Shown here piece by piece: positions 51,029 through 60,778 of a stretch of DNA of 64,000 nt (the stretch's first letter is position 1; each line of letters opens with the position of its first letter). The notes beneath the pieces are model-generated. The model did not search any database. It was given only the letters and a program-made list of their open reading frames with translations, and was not told the DNA's origin. The position numbers and the translations under genes were made by a program. Origin of the DNA: Oryzomicrobium sp. (GTDB lineage: Bacteria > Pseudomonadota > Gammaproteobacteria > Burkholderiales > Rhodocyclaceae); NCBI RefSeq assembly GCF_021287045.1, contig NZ_JAJTBG010000012.1, positions 1 to 64,000 of the forward strand, given 5' to 3'.

Positions 51029-53989
51029 TCAGCCCCGGTGCGGGGTGCGGCACAGGCCGGCGGCCTCGCACCAGGCGCAGGCGCTGACGCTGCCGTGGGC
51101 CGGCAGGGGCGCGCGGGCGCGCATGTCGACGTAGGCCCGGGCGAGGCGCTCGGCCTGGGCTTCGCCAGCCTCCCCCGGGTCGCCCTGGACCGATACCTGG
51201 CCCACCTCCGCATCGTCCAGGGCCACGTAGGCCGCCTGGGAAACCGGAGGCAGATCGGCCGCTTCCAGCCCCGGGGCGGCAAGCCAGCCGTAGGCGGGCA
51301 GTTGCACGTCCTCGGGCAGGGCCTTCTTGAGGGCATCGATGCGTTTCAGCTTGTAGTCGAACAGGGCGGTGCCCTCGTCCGGGTGCACGTCGATGCGGTC
51401 GATGCGCCCCTTGAGGGTCACGGCACCGCCGTCGGCCAGGGGCAGCACCCGCTCGAAGGGCCGCTCGCCGTCCTGCCAGCGCCAGCCGGCGGCTTCCTTG
51501 CCGCGCTGCCAGTCCAGGTAGGCGGTGAGCCGGGCTTCCCAGCGCAGGCGCCAGGCCACCGACAGGTAGTGGTCCCCCACCACCGGGCGGAAGGCCTCGT
51601 CCACCGCCGCCTGGAGTTCGGCCAGGGCGGTTTCCGGCGCCAGGTCGGCGATGACCGGGTGGGCGCGGTGGAAGCCTTCCAGCACGCCGTGGATCAGCTC
51701 GCCGTAGCCGGCCTTGTCCAGCCCTTCGGCCACCTCGTCGGCCTCGCCCAGGCGGAGCACGCGGCGGGTGAAGAAGCGGTAGGGGCAGGCCACCAGGTCG
51801 GCCAGGGCGCTCACCGTCAGCGCCTCGGGCAGGTCGTCCGGGGTGAGCACCGGGGCGGCCTGGGCCAGGGGCGCCGGCAAGGGAACCTGCGGCAGGTCGG
51901 CCAGGGTGGCCGGGGGCGGCGCCTCGGGCAACCCCAGGGGCGGGCGCTTCAGGTCGTCGCCCCAGGCCAGGCGGTGCAGCAGGGAGAGACGGTCGAGACA
52001 GGGGGCGAGCAGGCGGGCCTCGCCGTCCCGCTCCTCCTGCCAGGTCACGGCCACCCGGGGCACGGTGGCGACCAGCAGGGCCAGGTCGGCCTCCAGCCGG
52101 GCGGCGCCGTCCGGGGCGGGCAGGCCCAGTTCGCGGCGCACCGCCTGGTTGAAGTAGGCCGACTCGGGCCGGGGCGGGGCGAGCTGCTCGGCGTCGCCCC
52201 CCAGGATCAGGGCGCCGTCGAAGGGGCGCAGCAAAGCGGCGGCCAGGTGGGTCATGACCACCGGACTGACGATGGTGCGGTCGCGGAAGGTTTCGGCCTC
52301 GCATTCCCGGTCGAGCCACTGGCGGAAGTCCGACAGGGTGAACGGCAGGGTCTCCCCGGCCAGTTCCTCGGCCCGGGTGGCGAGCAGGGTGAGCAGGGCC
52401 TCGCCGGCGGCGTCGCCGGACAGGGGCTCCAGGGCAGCCAGCCCTTCCAGGGCCCAGGTGAAGCGCTTGATCCACTCGGGCAGGGGCGCCGGACGGCGGC
52501 CGAGGCGGTTCACCGCCTCCTCGATGCGCACCAGCAAGTCCTGGGCGGCGGCCAGGGCCGCATCGTCGGCGGCGGGCAGGGCGCCGCCCTCGCCGGCGGC
52601 CTTGGCCAGCCGCTCGGCTTCCAGGCCCAGGGCGCGGCGGAAGCGGTCCAGGCCGGTGCGCACGTTGGCCCGGGCCACGGCCTTTTCCAGCGCCGTGGCG
52701 GCGGCCTCGCGGCGGCCGGCGGGCCAGTCGGCCAGGGCGAAGGGGGATTTGGCCAGGTCGAGCACGTCCCGGTGGTAGGCGCCGCCCTGCCCCGCGCCCA
52801 TTCCCGCCCCGCCGCGGTGGCGGCCGGCCTGGCCCAGGGCCACTTCGAGCAGGCTGTCGGCCAGGGTGGCGGCCCGGGCGGTGGAGAGCTTCCAGCCGGT
52901 TTCATCGGCCACCCGCACGCCGTAGCGTTCCAGCAGGGCGCGCACCCGGCGGGCGGTGAGGCGGTCCTGGGCGATCAGGGCCAGGTGGGTGCGCCCTTCC
53001 CCCAGCCAGGCCAGCACCTGGGCGGTGGCGGCCCGGGCCTCGGCCTCCCGGCCCCGGGCGGGGATCAGGGCCAGGCGCCCGGCCAGGGGGGCGGCGGCAC
53101 CGGGGGAAACCGGCAGGGCCGTGGCGATGGCCCGGGCCCGGGTGGCCAGGGGGGGCACTGTATTCGCTGCCTCCGCCCCATCCGGGGATTCCCCGCGTCG
53201 CGGCATCGGCCAGGCGGCGGCAAGAATGCGGGGGATGGCGCGGGTGGCGTCAGCGGCGCCAGGAGTGTCCGGCGCGCCCGCCATGCCGTCCCGGTCCGCC
53301 GGGCGCAGCACGGTGAGCGGCGCACGGCGGGCGTAGGCGGCGAGGAACTCGGCCTCGGCGCCTTCCCAGGGGCGTTCGCACACCACCACCAGGGGGCGGC
53401 TGGCGGATTCGGCCAGGGCGCCCAGGCGCAGGGCGTGGGCGGCGGCGCTGTCGGGACGGGGGTCGTCGCTCAACACCCGCCACAGCTCGTGCACCAGCCG
53501 GGCTTCGAGGGCCAGGGGCTGGCTGGCGGTGAGGCGGTAGGCGCTTTCCAGCCGGGCGACAAAGTCGTCGGCGCTGCCGGGCAGGCGCACGGCGTGGGCG
53601 GTAAGCTCGTCGAACAGGGTGAGCAGCTCGGCGGCCACGTGCCACAGGGCCCGGTCGTGGAACCAGGGCCGGCCGGCCAGGGCTTGGCGCAGCAGCAGCA
53701 GGCGGGCCGAATCCGGCAGGGGTGCGGGGCAGCCTTCGGGCAGGGGCTGGGCGGCGGCGAGTCGGGCCAGGGTGTCGCAGCGGGGCAGAAGGATCGGCCG
53801 GCCGGCGGCCCGGGCGATGGCGCGGCGCAGCTCGCCGGCCAGGTGCAGGTTGGGGGCGATCACCCAGCCCAGACCCGGATCGGCGCCGGCGGCGGCGAAG
53901 GCGTCCAGCACAAAGACCGCCGCCCGGTCCAGGAAGTCCGGGCCGGGCGGCAGGGTGTGGAGCGCGGGAGTGGCGTCGCGCAGGGTCAA
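51029..53989 (-). CDS. addB: AddB-like PD-(D/E)XK nuclease subunit
   Basis: A 986-residue partner of the following AddA-like gene. Early FLDRAAVFVLDAF and PNLHLAGELRRAIARA mark the start of the conserved region; there is no clear Walker A, so the helicase part appears inactive, as in many AddB. The C-terminal nuclease has a first cysteine in LVACPYRFFTRRVLRLGEADEV, GRIDRIDVH and ALFDYKLKR as the active-site parts, and a final C-x2-C-x5-C (ACAWCEAAGLC) that can complete a [4Fe-4S] cluster. The start is TTG at 53989, 4 bases past the fdxA stop; an open frame further upstream is antisense-like noise overlapping fdxA. The start is therefore inferred. Confidence 0.85.
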   Translation of the reverse strand: MTLRDATPALHTLPPGPDFLDRAAVFVLDAFAAAGADPGLGWVIAPNLHLAGELRRAIARAAGRPILLPRCDTLARLAAAQPLPEGCPAPLPDSARLLLLRQALAGRPWFHDRALWHVAAELLTLFDELTAHAVRLPGSADDFVARLESAYRLTASQPLALEARLVHELWRVLSDDPRPDSAAAHALRLGALAESASRPLVVVCERPWEGAEAEFLAAYARRAPLTVLRPADRDGMAGAPDTPGAADATRAIPRILAAAWPMPRRGESPDGAEAANTVPPLATRARAIATALPVSPGAAAPLAGRLALIPARGREAEARAATAQVLAWLGEGRTHLALIAQDRLTARRVRALLERYGVRVADETGWKLSTARAATLADSLLEVALGQAGRHRGGAGMGAGQGGAYHRDVLDLAKSPFALADWPAGRREAAATALEKAVARANVRTGLDRFRRALGLEAERLAKAAGEGGALPAADDAALAAAQDLLVRIEEAVNRLGRRPAPLPEWIKRFTWALEGLAALEPLSGDAAGEALLTLLATRAEELAGETLPFTLSDFRQWLDRECEAETFRDRTIVSPVVMTHLAAALLRPFDGALILGGDAEQLAPPRPESAYFNQAVRRELGLPAPDGAARLEADLALLVATVPRVAVTWQEERDGEARLLAPCLDRLSLLHRLAWGDDLKRPPLGLPEAPPPATLADLPQVPLPAPLAQAAPVLTPDDLPEALTVSALADLVACPYRFFTRRVLRLGEADEVAEGLDKAGYGELIHGVLEGFHRAHPVIADLAPETALAELQAAVDEAFRPVVGDHYLSVAWRLRWEARLTAYLDWQRGKEAAGWRWQDGERPFERVLPLADGGAVTLKGRIDRIDVHPDEGTALFDYKLKRIDALKKALPEDVQLPAYGWLAAPGLEAADLPPVSQAAYVALDDAEVGQVSVQGDPGEAGEAQAERLARAYVDMRARAPLPAHGSVSACAWCEAAGLCRTPHRG

Positions 53990-53993
53990 GCGG

Positions 53994-54317
53994 TCAGCGC
54001 TCCAGGTGTTGGAGCTTATCCGGGGTGCCGTTCCAGTCGTCGGCGTCGGGCAGGGAATCCTTCTTCTCGGCCAGCACCGGCCACTGCTTGGCCAGCTCGG
54101 CGTTGAGGGCGATGAACTGGATCTGGGCCTGGGGCACATCGTCCTCGGCGTAGATGGCCTCGGCCGGACATTCGGGGACGCAGATCGAGCAGTCGATGCA
54201 CTCGTCCGGGTCGATCACCAGGAAGTTGGGCCCCTCGTGGAAGCAATCCACCGGACAGACATCCACGCAATCGGTGTATTTGCACTTGATGCAGTTGTCG
54301 GTGACGACGAAGGTCAT
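53994..54317 (-). CDS. fdxA: Ferredoxin FdxA (7Fe type)
   Basis: A 107-residue ferredoxin beginning [21 protein letters not shown], then [16 protein letters not shown]. The first cluster region has the C-x2-C-x4-C-x3-C-type pattern of the 3Fe-4S and 4Fe-4S ferredoxins of proteobacteria (Azotobacter FdI-like). It is a small electron carrier of unassigned partners. It lies immediately before the addB gene, with probable read-through; this fdxA-addB neighbourhood need not be functional. Confidence 0.96.
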   Translation of the reverse strand: MTFVVTDNCIKCKYTDCVDVCPVDCFHEGPNFLVIDPDECIDCSICVPECPAEAIYAEDDVPQAQIQFIALNAELAKQWPVLAEKKDSLPDADDWNGTPDKLQHLER

Positions 54318-54443
54318 GACCGTTCTCCCGGAGTGGCGCCAAGGGCGCGGTAATGGTTGTGACGAACGGGACTATACCCCAGCCGGGAAGCGGCCGCATC
54401 GGCAGCAATGCCGATGGTGAGTCCCGATGGCGAGCCGGCCCGC

Positions 54444-54857
54444 TCAGAAGGTCAGGGTGCGCCAGTCCGCATCCAGGGTACGGCCGATGAAGGCGGCGGC
54501 GCCGGCCTGGGCGGTGACTTCAAGGCGCAGCTCGGCGGCGGGCAGTCCCTGGGCGGCCATGGCCGTGGGGCAGGCGTACATCTTCACCCCCAGGGCGGCC
54601 GCCTCGCGCAGGAAGTGGGCGACGCTCTTGCCGGCAGCGTTGACCTCGCCGGCGGCGGCGTACAGGGTTTCGGCGACGCCGGCGCGCAGCAGCTCCACCG
54701 CCCGGGCGGTGAAGTACATCTCCACCTCGGCGTCGAAGGCCGCCGCGGTGGCGGCGAAGTAGAAGGGGGTGGCGCAGCGCTGAGGCGCCTCGGGTTCGGC
54801 GGCCCAGACCAGGATGGCCAGGCGCTGAGGCGCCGTGCACTTCGCCTCAGTAGTCAC
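54444..54857 (-). CDS. DsrE/DsrF-like family protein
   Basis: A 137-residue protein of the DsrE/F sulfur-relay superfamily: LAILVWAAEPEAPQRCATPFYFAATAAAFDAEVEMYFTARAV then a strand leading to VKMYACPTAMAAQGL. Cys95 is at the place of the persulfide-carrying cysteine of DsrE proteins. Its ATG overlaps the end of the lipoyl-carrier gene by 11 bases, so the two are translationally coupled. No dsrAB, tusA or hdr genes are present in the window. The role is probably sulfur transfer, but this is inference from family and neighbour. Confidence 0.8.
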   Translation of the reverse strand: MTTEAKCTAPQRLAILVWAAEPEAPQRCATPFYFAATAAAFDAEVEMYFTARAVELLRAGVAETLYAAAGEVNAAGKSVAHFLREAAALGVKMYACPTAMAAQGLPAAELRLEVTAQAGAAAFIGRTLDADWRTLTF

Positions 54858-55332
54858 GCAGGTGCTCCATGGTCAGCGGCGGGGTGAAGGTAGCCGGGTC
54901 GGTGAAACCGTAGACGTCCATGATGCGCTCGAACTCACCCCGGGCCTCGGCGTAGGACAGCAGGGCGCCCCGCTGCCCCTCCCAATCGAGGGGTGCCAGG
55001 CGGGCCAGCCAGACGCCGTAGGGATCCTTGTTGAGGGGCGCGGCGAGGGGGTCCAGGGCCGGGTTGGCGTCCACCATGCGCACCGCCAGGGGGGTCTTGA
55101 TCGGAAAGACGGTCTTGCCCGCTTCGAGCAGGGCGAAGGAGCGGCCCGGGTCGAGCTCCACCCCCAGGGGCTTGGGCGAGAACAGGATGATCTCGCCGGA
55201 CAGGGCCAGGCCCAGGGGGGTGATGCCGACGGTGAGCAGGCCATCGCCATCGGCATCGCGGCGAAACCACAGGTGGTTCTCGGGCCAGTAGAGCAGGTCG
55301 TCGGGAAAGGTGCAGCCGCGCAGTTTGGACAT
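54847..55332 (-). CDS. GcvH-like lipoyl carrier protein
   Basis: A 161-residue protein with the lipoyl-domain fold of glycine cleavage H protein: YWPENHLWFRRDADGD near the start, then LTVGITPLGLALSGEIILFSPKPLG. The lysine in LLEAGKTVFPIKTP (Lys73) falls at the same distance from the following T/S-P as the lipoylated lysine of GcvH, so it is probably modified. It is longer than GcvH (about 129) and no gcvT or gcvP is nearby. It overlaps the DsrE-like gene, a pairing that recalls lipoate-binding proteins of sulfur metabolism (LbpA with sHdr). The start at 55332 follows the conserved MSKLRGC; longer starts lack support. Confidence 0.75.
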   Translation of the reverse strand: MSKLRGCTFPDDLLYWPENHLWFRRDADGDGLLTVGITPLGLALSGEIILFSPKPLGVELDPGRSFALLEAGKTVFPIKTPLAVRMVDANPALDPLAAPLNKDPYGVWLARLAPLDWEGQRGALLSYAEARGEFERIMDVYGFTDPATFTPPLTMEHLRDY

Positions 55333-55413
55333 GGAAGGGACAGTGAAAAGCCGGCGCGAACGCCGGAAGATGAGGCCGGGAGCCATTGTGCCGGGGAACC
55401 GCCCCCGGGGAAA

Positions 55414-56589
55414 TCAGCGCTCCGCCCGGGGCGGGGCCTGGCGGTAGCAGTTCTTGCCGGCGGCCTTGGCCGCGTACATGGCTTCGTCGGCTTCGGCGAC
55501 CAGCTGGTCCGGATCGCCGCCCACCGCCATGGCGATGCCGATGCTGGCCCCGACCCGGGCGTCCGGACAGTCCGCCAGCAGGGGCCGCTGGACGGACATG
55601 CCGAGGCTGTCGATCAGCCGCTGGGCCAGGCGGGCGGCATCCTGGGCCGAAGCCACCTCGGGCATCAGCACGGCGAACTCGTCCCCGGCCAGGCGGGCCA
55701 ACACGTCGCTCTCCCGCACCAGGCGGCGGAAGCGGAGCGCCACCTCCTTGAGCATGGCGTCGCCGGCCTCGTGGCCGAACCGGTCGTTGACCGCCTTGAA
55801 GCCGTCCAGGTCGATGAACAGCAGGGCCAGGGGCCGGCCGCGGCGCCCCGACTGGGCCCCCAGGCGCACCAGCCAGTCCATGAAGTAGCGGCGGTTGGGC
55901 AGGCCGGTGAGGGCGTCGTGGGTGGCCTCGTGGGCCAGGCGGTCCCCCAGGGCGCGCTTGCTGCGGATTTCCTGGGAAACGGCCCAGTAGGTGCCGATCA
56001 GGCCGAGCAGGGTCATGCCGCCGAACAGCATCAGGCTGAAGCGGGACTGGCTCGCCCGCTCCTTGCTGTCGGCGATTTCCTGGCGCAACTCGTCCCGCTT
56101 GGTGTGGTAGGGCAGGCCGATCACCACCCGCAGCCGGTCCATCAGTTCCTTGCCCTGGTGGCTGTCCACCACCCGCATCGCCACCTCCAGCCCCTTGGTG
56201 TTGCGCAGATGGATGGTGAAGGCCAGCTCGGTCATCTTTTCCCGGCGCAGGCTGTCCATCTCGTCGAGGAGCGGCAGCCACTGGGGATCGTCGTCCAGGC
56301 GGTCGCGCAGGTAGGTGGCCAGTTCCTCCTGGTGGCGCACGGTGCGGAAATAAGGCTCCAGGTAGCCGGCCTCGCCGGTGAGCAGGTAGCCGCGCTGACC
56401 GGTCTCGGCGTCGCGCAGGTTGCCCAGCATCTGCTCCAGGGCGAGCAGGGTCTCGTTGATGCGCAGGATGCGCTGCTCGCTCTCCAGATAGGCGCGCCCG
56501 TCCTTCACCGCAAACCAGGCCGAGGTGGCGAACACCGCGAAGCCGATCACGAAGGCAGCGAAGATGATCCGTTCGAGGGGCAGGCGCAT
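55414..56589 (-). CDS. CHASE3-GGDEF diguanylate cyclase
   Basis: A 391-residue membrane protein. It has helix 1 (about 8-26), a periplasmic CHASE3 sensor (about 35-180; LLALEQMLGNLRDAETGQRGYLLTGEAGYL), helix 2 (about 184-204) and a GGDEF domain (about 220-385). The active-site loop reads LAGDEF, an allowed AGDEF variant, with RESD exactly five residues upstream (the inhibitory I-site RxxD). The protein should make c-di-GMP with product feedback. The ATG at 56589 is used; an in-frame TTG start lies 25 codons upstream. It is a single gene. Confidence 0.9.
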   Translation of the reverse strand: MRLPLERIIFAAFVIGFAVFATSAWFAVKDGRAYLESEQRILRINETLLALEQMLGNLRDAETGQRGYLLTGEAGYLEPYFRTVRHQEELATYLRDRLDDDPQWLPLLDEMDSLRREKMTELAFTIHLRNTKGLEVAMRVVDSHQGKELMDRLRVVIGLPYHTKRDELRQEIADSKERASQSRFSLMLFGGMTLLGLIGTYWAVSQEIRSKRALGDRLAHEATHDALTGLPNRRYFMDWLVRLGAQSGRRGRPLALLFIDLDGFKAVNDRFGHEAGDAMLKEVALRFRRLVRESDVLARLAGDEFAVLMPEVASAQDAARLAQRLIDSLGMSVQRPLLADCPDARVGASIGIAMAVGGDPDQLVAEADEAMYAAKAAGKNCYRQAPPRAER

Positions 56590-56689
56590 GGCGGAGGGGC
56601 GAAAGTGTCTGGCGAAAGCTGGCAGGGCGGACGGCAGGCTAGGCAATTGGCCCTGCCGCGTCAATCCGGCGGCCCCGCCTCACCCGGCA

Positions 56690-56980
56690 TCAGGCATCGG
56701 GCGCCCGCGGCCGGGCGGCCAACCAAGCCTCCAGGTCGCACCGTTCGATGAAGGTTTCCTGGGGGTTGATATTGCCCGGCAGCTGGTGGCCTTCCCACTG
56801 TTCCGAGGCCCAGCGCTTGACGTTGGCGTGCAGCTCGCCGTGCTCGATGGCCTGGGCCAGGGCCCGGGCGGCGTCGTGGGCGGACAGGCCGGTACCGGCC
56901 ATGGCCAGGGCGGCGTCGTGAAGGCTCAGGGCAGATGCTGGCACGGGGGTGGTGCGCGGTTCGCGCGTCGAGGTTTCCAT
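56690..56980 (-). CDS. Hypothetical 96-residue protein downstream of selC
   Basis: I do not recognise a family. The ATG has a strong GGAGG 6 bases upstream, which supports translation. The protein is mostly helical (ALSLHDAALAMAGTGLSAHDAARALAQAIEHG) and carries a short C-terminal part (NPQETFIERCDLEAWLAARP), with one Cys. It lies 116 bases beyond the selC tRNA on the same strand, so a selC transcript could reach it, but nothing connects it to selenium. A competing frame overlaps it and has no such ribosome-binding site. Confidence 0.6.
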   Translation of the reverse strand: METSTREPRTTPVPASALSLHDAALAMAGTGLSAHDAARALAQAIEHGELHANVKRWASEQWEGHQLPGNINPQETFIERCDLEAWLAARPRAPDA

Positions 56981-57096
56981 CGCGTCCTCCTTTCGGCGTC
57001 CGGGTCGGTGCCCCGGTTGCCAGGATAGACCCGGCGGCGGGCCGATGGTGCCACGGCACCGCGCCCTTGTGACCCAATTCACGGCGTTGGAGGAAG

Positions 57097-57193
57097 TGGC
57101 GGAAGGGAATGGGAGTCGAACCCACCTGGGACCGGCTGACGGCCCCATCCGGTTTTGAAGACCGGCCGCCCCACCGGGGAACGCCGCCCTTCC
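57097..57193 (-). tRNA. selC: tRNA-Sec (anticodon TCA)
   Basis: The minus-strand sequence begins GGAAGGGCGG and ends CCCTTCCGCCA, with the anticodon TCA at 57158-57156 in the loop CTTCAAA. The acceptor-T domain uses the long 13-bp type pairing, and the extra arm is long (GGGGCC...GGTCCC), as in bacterial selC. The T-arm has GGTTCGACTCC. It is 97 nt including an encoded CCA. This tRNA reads UGA as selenocysteine with SelB. It follows selB, 115 bases downstream. Confidence 0.96.
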
Positions 57194-57307
57194 GCATTGT
57201 CGCCATGGCGCACACTGCCTTGCCGCCACACCGTGACACCGCCGAAGCGGATGGCACGCCGTCGGCGCGCCCGCCTCCGCTACCACCGGGCAGCGGGAGG
57301 CCGCATT

Positions 57308-59272
57308 CTACCTGACCGGCGGCTCGCCCCGAAGCCCGTGGGACTGGGCCGCGCCGGTGCCGATGCGGCGGGTGTAGCCGACCCGGTCGAAGAATTCGAG
57401 AATCTGGATGGCCCGCTTGCGCCCCAGCCCGGTGGCATCGCGGAAGGCGGCGGCCTTGATCGATCCGCCCTCCCCCGCCGCCAGGGATTCGGCGATGGCC
57501 ACCAACCGGCGCAGGGCCTCGGGAGCATAGAACAGGTCCTTGACCACCTGGAACACCTCGCCCCGGGCCGCCAGCTTTTTCATCAAGCGGCGCGCCTCGG
57601 GTTCCGGCGCCCCCAGCCGGGCGGCGATGTCGCGCACCCAGGGTGGGTCGAAGGATTCGTCGAGCAGCCAGGGCAGCAGCTTGTCAGCCTGCTGGCGCTC
57701 CCGGGCGTCCAGTTCCACCGTGTGCTCCGGCAGGTGCCAGGCGGCGCCGGAGAGGACGACGCGGCCGGCGCCGCGCAGGGTTTCCAGCAGGTCGAGGAAG
57801 GCCGCCGACGCCAGTTGCGGCAGGGCCATGCGGCGCAGGCGCTCCCGTTCCACCCCCACTTCGTCGGCGAAGGCCTCGTGGTGCGCCCCCAGGCGGGCCA
57901 CCACCACTTCCTGCAACGCCTGCCAGCGCAGGGCGGCGAAGGCCCGGCCGGCCCGGGGCGAAAGTACCGTCCCGGCCGGCAGGGCCAGGCCCTCCGGGGC
58001 CAGGTTGTGGGCGGCGGCCAGTTCGGCCAGTTCCACGCCCCAGGGGGCGGCCTCGATCAGGGCCTGGAGGCACTGCTCGGGGTCGGGGATTTCCAGGGCG
58101 GCCAGCACCGCCAGCCGCTCCGGGCTCTTGCGTCGCCGCGCCGGACCGAAGGGGTCCAGGGCCACCGCCCCGCCCAGGGTGTGCTGGGCGGCGCCGTCGC
58201 GCAGCACCAGCCGGTCGCCATGGCACACCGCCAGGGGATGGTCGAGCACCAGCTGGGCGTAGGTGGATTCGCCCGGGGCCAGGGTGCCGGCCTCGTTGAG
58301 CAGGGCCACCCGGGCGGTGCCGTGGGCGGCGCCGTGATGCACGTGCACGGCAGTCCAGTGGCACAGGGGACGGGGCGTATCGGCGAGCAAGGCAAGGCGC
58401 ACGTCCACCCGGGTGCGCTCGGCGGGGCGGGCGAGGAAGTCCGCCACCAGCCAGTCGCCCCGTTCCACGGCGCCGTGGTCGATGCCCACCAGGGCCAGGG
58501 CCAGGCGCTGGCCGGCGTGGCCGGACTCGGCTGGCCGGTTGTTGGCGTGCAGGCTGCGTACCCGCACCGTTGCCGCCAGTCCCCGCTCCGGGGCGAACAC
58601 GGTGAGCTTGTCGCCGCCCCGCACCCGGCCGGCGAAGGCGGTGCCGGTGACCACGGTGCCGGCGCCGGCCAGGGCGAAGCTGCGGTCGATGGCGAGGCGG
58701 AAGCCCCGGCCATCCACCTTGTCCCGAGCCGTGCCGGCATCGCCGCCCTGGGCCAGCAGCCAGGCCTTGAGGGCCACCACGCCCGGGTCGGCCGGGCCGT
58801 TGGCGGCGGCCACCGGGAAGCAGGGCGAACCGGCCAGGGGCGTGCCTGCCAGCAGGGCGGCCACCTCCCGCTCCACCTGGGCGATGCGGGCAGCGTCCAC
58901 CCGGTCGCACTTGGTGATGGCGACACAGCCCCGGGCGATGCCGAGCAGGGTGAGGATGGCCAGGTGCTCCCGGGTCTGGGGCATCACCCCGTCGTCGGCG
59001 GCCACCACCAGCAGGGCCAGGTCGATGCCGGCGGCGCCGGCGAGCATGGTGGGGATGAATTTCTCGTGGCCCGGCACGTCGATGAAGCCGAAGTCGGCAG
59101 CATCCCCGGCCCCCCCCTCCCCCGCCGCCCCATCCGGCAGGTAGGCGTAGCCGAGCTGGATGGAGATGCCGCGGCGTTTTTCCTCGGGCAGCCGGTCGGT
59201 GTCGACGCCGGTCAGGGCGCGGATCAGGGTGGTCTTGCCGTGGTCGATGTGGCCGGCGGTGCCGATCAGCAT
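57308..59272 (-). CDS. selB: Selenocysteine-specific elongation factor SelB
   Basis: SelB is the GTPase that brings Sec-tRNA to the ribosome at SECIS-marked UGA codons. The 654-residue product starts [20 protein letters not shown] (G1), with [12 protein letters not shown] (G3) and TKCDRVD (G4), an EF-Tu-like core to about residue 340, and four winged-helix domains in the remainder, the last reading [22 protein letters not shown]. An in-frame Gly-rich insert near residue 50 ([12 protein letters not shown]) is not usual. Its start follows selA by 6 bases, so selA-selB are co-translated. Confidence 0.96.
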   Translation of the reverse strand: MLIGTAGHIDHGKTTLIRALTGVDTDRLPEEKRRGISIQLGYAYLPDGAAGEGGAGDAADFGFIDVPGHEKFIPTMLAGAAGIDLALLVVAADDGVMPQTREHLAILTLLGIARGCVAITKCDRVDAARIAQVEREVAALLAGTPLAGSPCFPVAAANGPADPGVVALKAWLLAQGGDAGTARDKVDGRGFRLAIDRSFALAGAGTVVTGTAFAGRVRGGDKLTVFAPERGLAATVRVRSLHANNRPAESGHAGQRLALALVGIDHGAVERGDWLVADFLARPAERTRVDVRLALLADTPRPLCHWTAVHVHHGAAHGTARVALLNEAGTLAPGESTYAQLVLDHPLAVCHGDRLVLRDGAAQHTLGGAVALDPFGPARRRKSPERLAVLAALEIPDPEQCLQALIEAAPWGVELAELAAAHNLAPEGLALPAGTVLSPRAGRAFAALRWQALQEVVVARLGAHHEAFADEVGVERERLRRMALPQLASAAFLDLLETLRGAGRVVLSGAAWHLPEHTVELDARERQQADKLLPWLLDESFDPPWVRDIAARLGAPEPEARRLMKKLAARGEVFQVVKDLFYAPEALRRLVAIAESLAAGEGGSIKAAAFRDATGLGRKRAIQILEFFDRVGYTRRIGTGAAQSHGLRGEPPVR

Positions 59273-59278
59273 GGCGGG

Positions 59279-60748
59279 TTACTTTCCTGAGACGAATTGA
59301 GCGACGAACTGGGCAACGAAACGGGCCTCGTCCTCCGGGCGCAGGCAGCGCAGGTCGAGCCACAGGGCGTCATCCTGGAGCCGGCCGACCACCGGCTGGG
59401 GCAGGCCGCGCAGGGCTGCTTCGAAGCGCTTCAAGCGGCCGCCGGCGCCCTTCCTCTCGGTCGGGGCGATCACCAGGGCGGTGGACGGTAGGCGCTCCAC
59501 CGGCAGGGAACCGGAGCCGATCTGGGAGGCGGTATCGCGTAGATCGAGCATCCACGCGCCTTCCAGGGCAGGGGCCAGGGCGTCGCGGAGGCGTTCGGCC
59601 TGGGCGCGGATGTCGGCGGCGGAGCGGGCGAGCAGGCGCAGGGTGGGCAGGGTGTTCGTGAGCCGATCCGGGTCCCGGTACAGGCGCAGCACCGATTCTA
59701 GGGCCGCCAGGGTCAGCTTGCCGACGCGCAGGCAGCGCTTGAGGGGGTTCTTCTTGATTCTGCCCACCAGGTCGCGGCGGCCGACGATCAGGCCGGCCTG
59801 GGGGCCGCCCAACAGCTTGTCGCCGGAGAAGGTGACCAGATCGGCGCCGTCGGCCAGGGCTTCCTGGGGCAGGGGTTCCTTGGGCAGGCCCAGGCGGGTC
59901 ATGTCGGTCAGGGCGCCGCTGCCCAGGTCCTCGGCGAAGGGCAGGCCGTGGCGGTGGGCCAGGGCGGCCAGTTCCGCGGTGCCGACGCTCTTGGTGAAGC
60001 CCACCACGGCGTAATTGCTGGTGTGGATCTTCATGATCAGGCCGGTGCGCGGGGTGATCGCCGCCTCGTAGTCGGCCAGGTGGGTGCGGTTGGTGGTGCC
60101 CACCTCGACCAGCTTGGCGCCGGCCCGCTTCATGATGTCCGGCACGCGGAAGGCGCCGCCGATCTCCACCAGCTCGCCCCGGGAGACGATCACTTCCTTG
60201 CCCTTGGCCAGGGTGTTGAGCAGCAGCAGCACGGCGGCGGCGTTGTTGTTGACCACCGTCACCGCCTCGGCGCCGGTGAGTTCCTGGATGAGCGGATTGA
60301 CCAGGTCGTCGCGGTCGCCGCGGCCGCCGCTGGCCAGGTCATATTCCAGGGCGGCGGGGTGGATCAGGGCCTCGGTCAGGGCGGCGATGGCCGACTCGGG
60401 AAAGAGGGCCCGGCCCAGGTTGGTGTGCAGCACCGTGCCGGTGAGGTTGAACACCGGGCGCAGGTGAGGCGTGGCCCGGGCGGCCAGGCGGCCCCGGGCT
60501 TCGGCGAGCAGTTCGGCGGAGGTGACGGCCGCTGCGGCGCCGGCGCGGATGCGCTCCCGGGCGGATTCCAGGGCGGCGCGCAGGGCGGCGGTGGTTTCCT
60601 GGCGGCCGTGGGCCTCGAGGAGATCGCCGGCGGCGGCCAGCAACTGGTCGGTGGAAGGCAGAGTGCGGAGGGTGGCGGCGACGGCGGCGGTATTGACGTT
60701 GCCCGCCGCCGGCTGCCCTTCCCCACGGCCATGGACCATGGACGTCAT
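59279..60748 (-). CDS. selA: L-seryl-tRNA(Sec) selenium transferase
   Basis: SelA converts Ser-tRNA(Sec) to Sec-tRNA(Sec) with selenophosphate and PLP. The 489-residue product has [55 protein letters not shown], and the PLP lysine in [21 protein letters not shown]. It lies 30 bases after fdhE and is coupled to selB. A Met three codons in (MVHG) is a second possible start. The tail repeats VAQF ([13 protein letters not shown]). Confidence 0.96.
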   Translation of the reverse strand: MTSMVHGRGEGQPAAGNVNTAAVAATLRTLPSTDQLLAAAGDLLEAHGRQETTAALRAALESARERIRAGAAAAVTSAELLAEARGRLAARATPHLRPVFNLTGTVLHTNLGRALFPESAIAALTEALIHPAALEYDLASGGRGDRDDLVNPLIQELTGAEAVTVVNNNAAAVLLLLNTLAKGKEVIVSRGELVEIGGAFRVPDIMKRAGAKLVEVGTTNRTHLADYEAAITPRTGLIMKIHTSNYAVVGFTKSVGTAELAALAHRHGLPFAEDLGSGALTDMTRLGLPKEPLPQEALADGADLVTFSGDKLLGGPQAGLIVGRRDLVGRIKKNPLKRCLRVGKLTLAALESVLRLYRDPDRLTNTLPTLRLLARSAADIRAQAERLRDALAPALEGAWMLDLRDTASQIGSGSLPVERLPSTALVIAPTERKGAGGRLKRFEAALRGLPQPVVGRLQDDALWLDLRCLRPEDEARFVAQFVAQFVSGK

Positions 60749-60778
60749 GGGGGAATCCTTATCGAAAGGGTCGAAAGA

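Noticed and set aside
49706-54106. 4.4-kb open frame on the plus strand opposite addA and addB
   Set aside because: It is antisense to genes with strong domain motifs, is rich in Gly, Gln, Val and His as expected for the mirrored frame of GC-rich coding DNA, and shows no recognisable domain.
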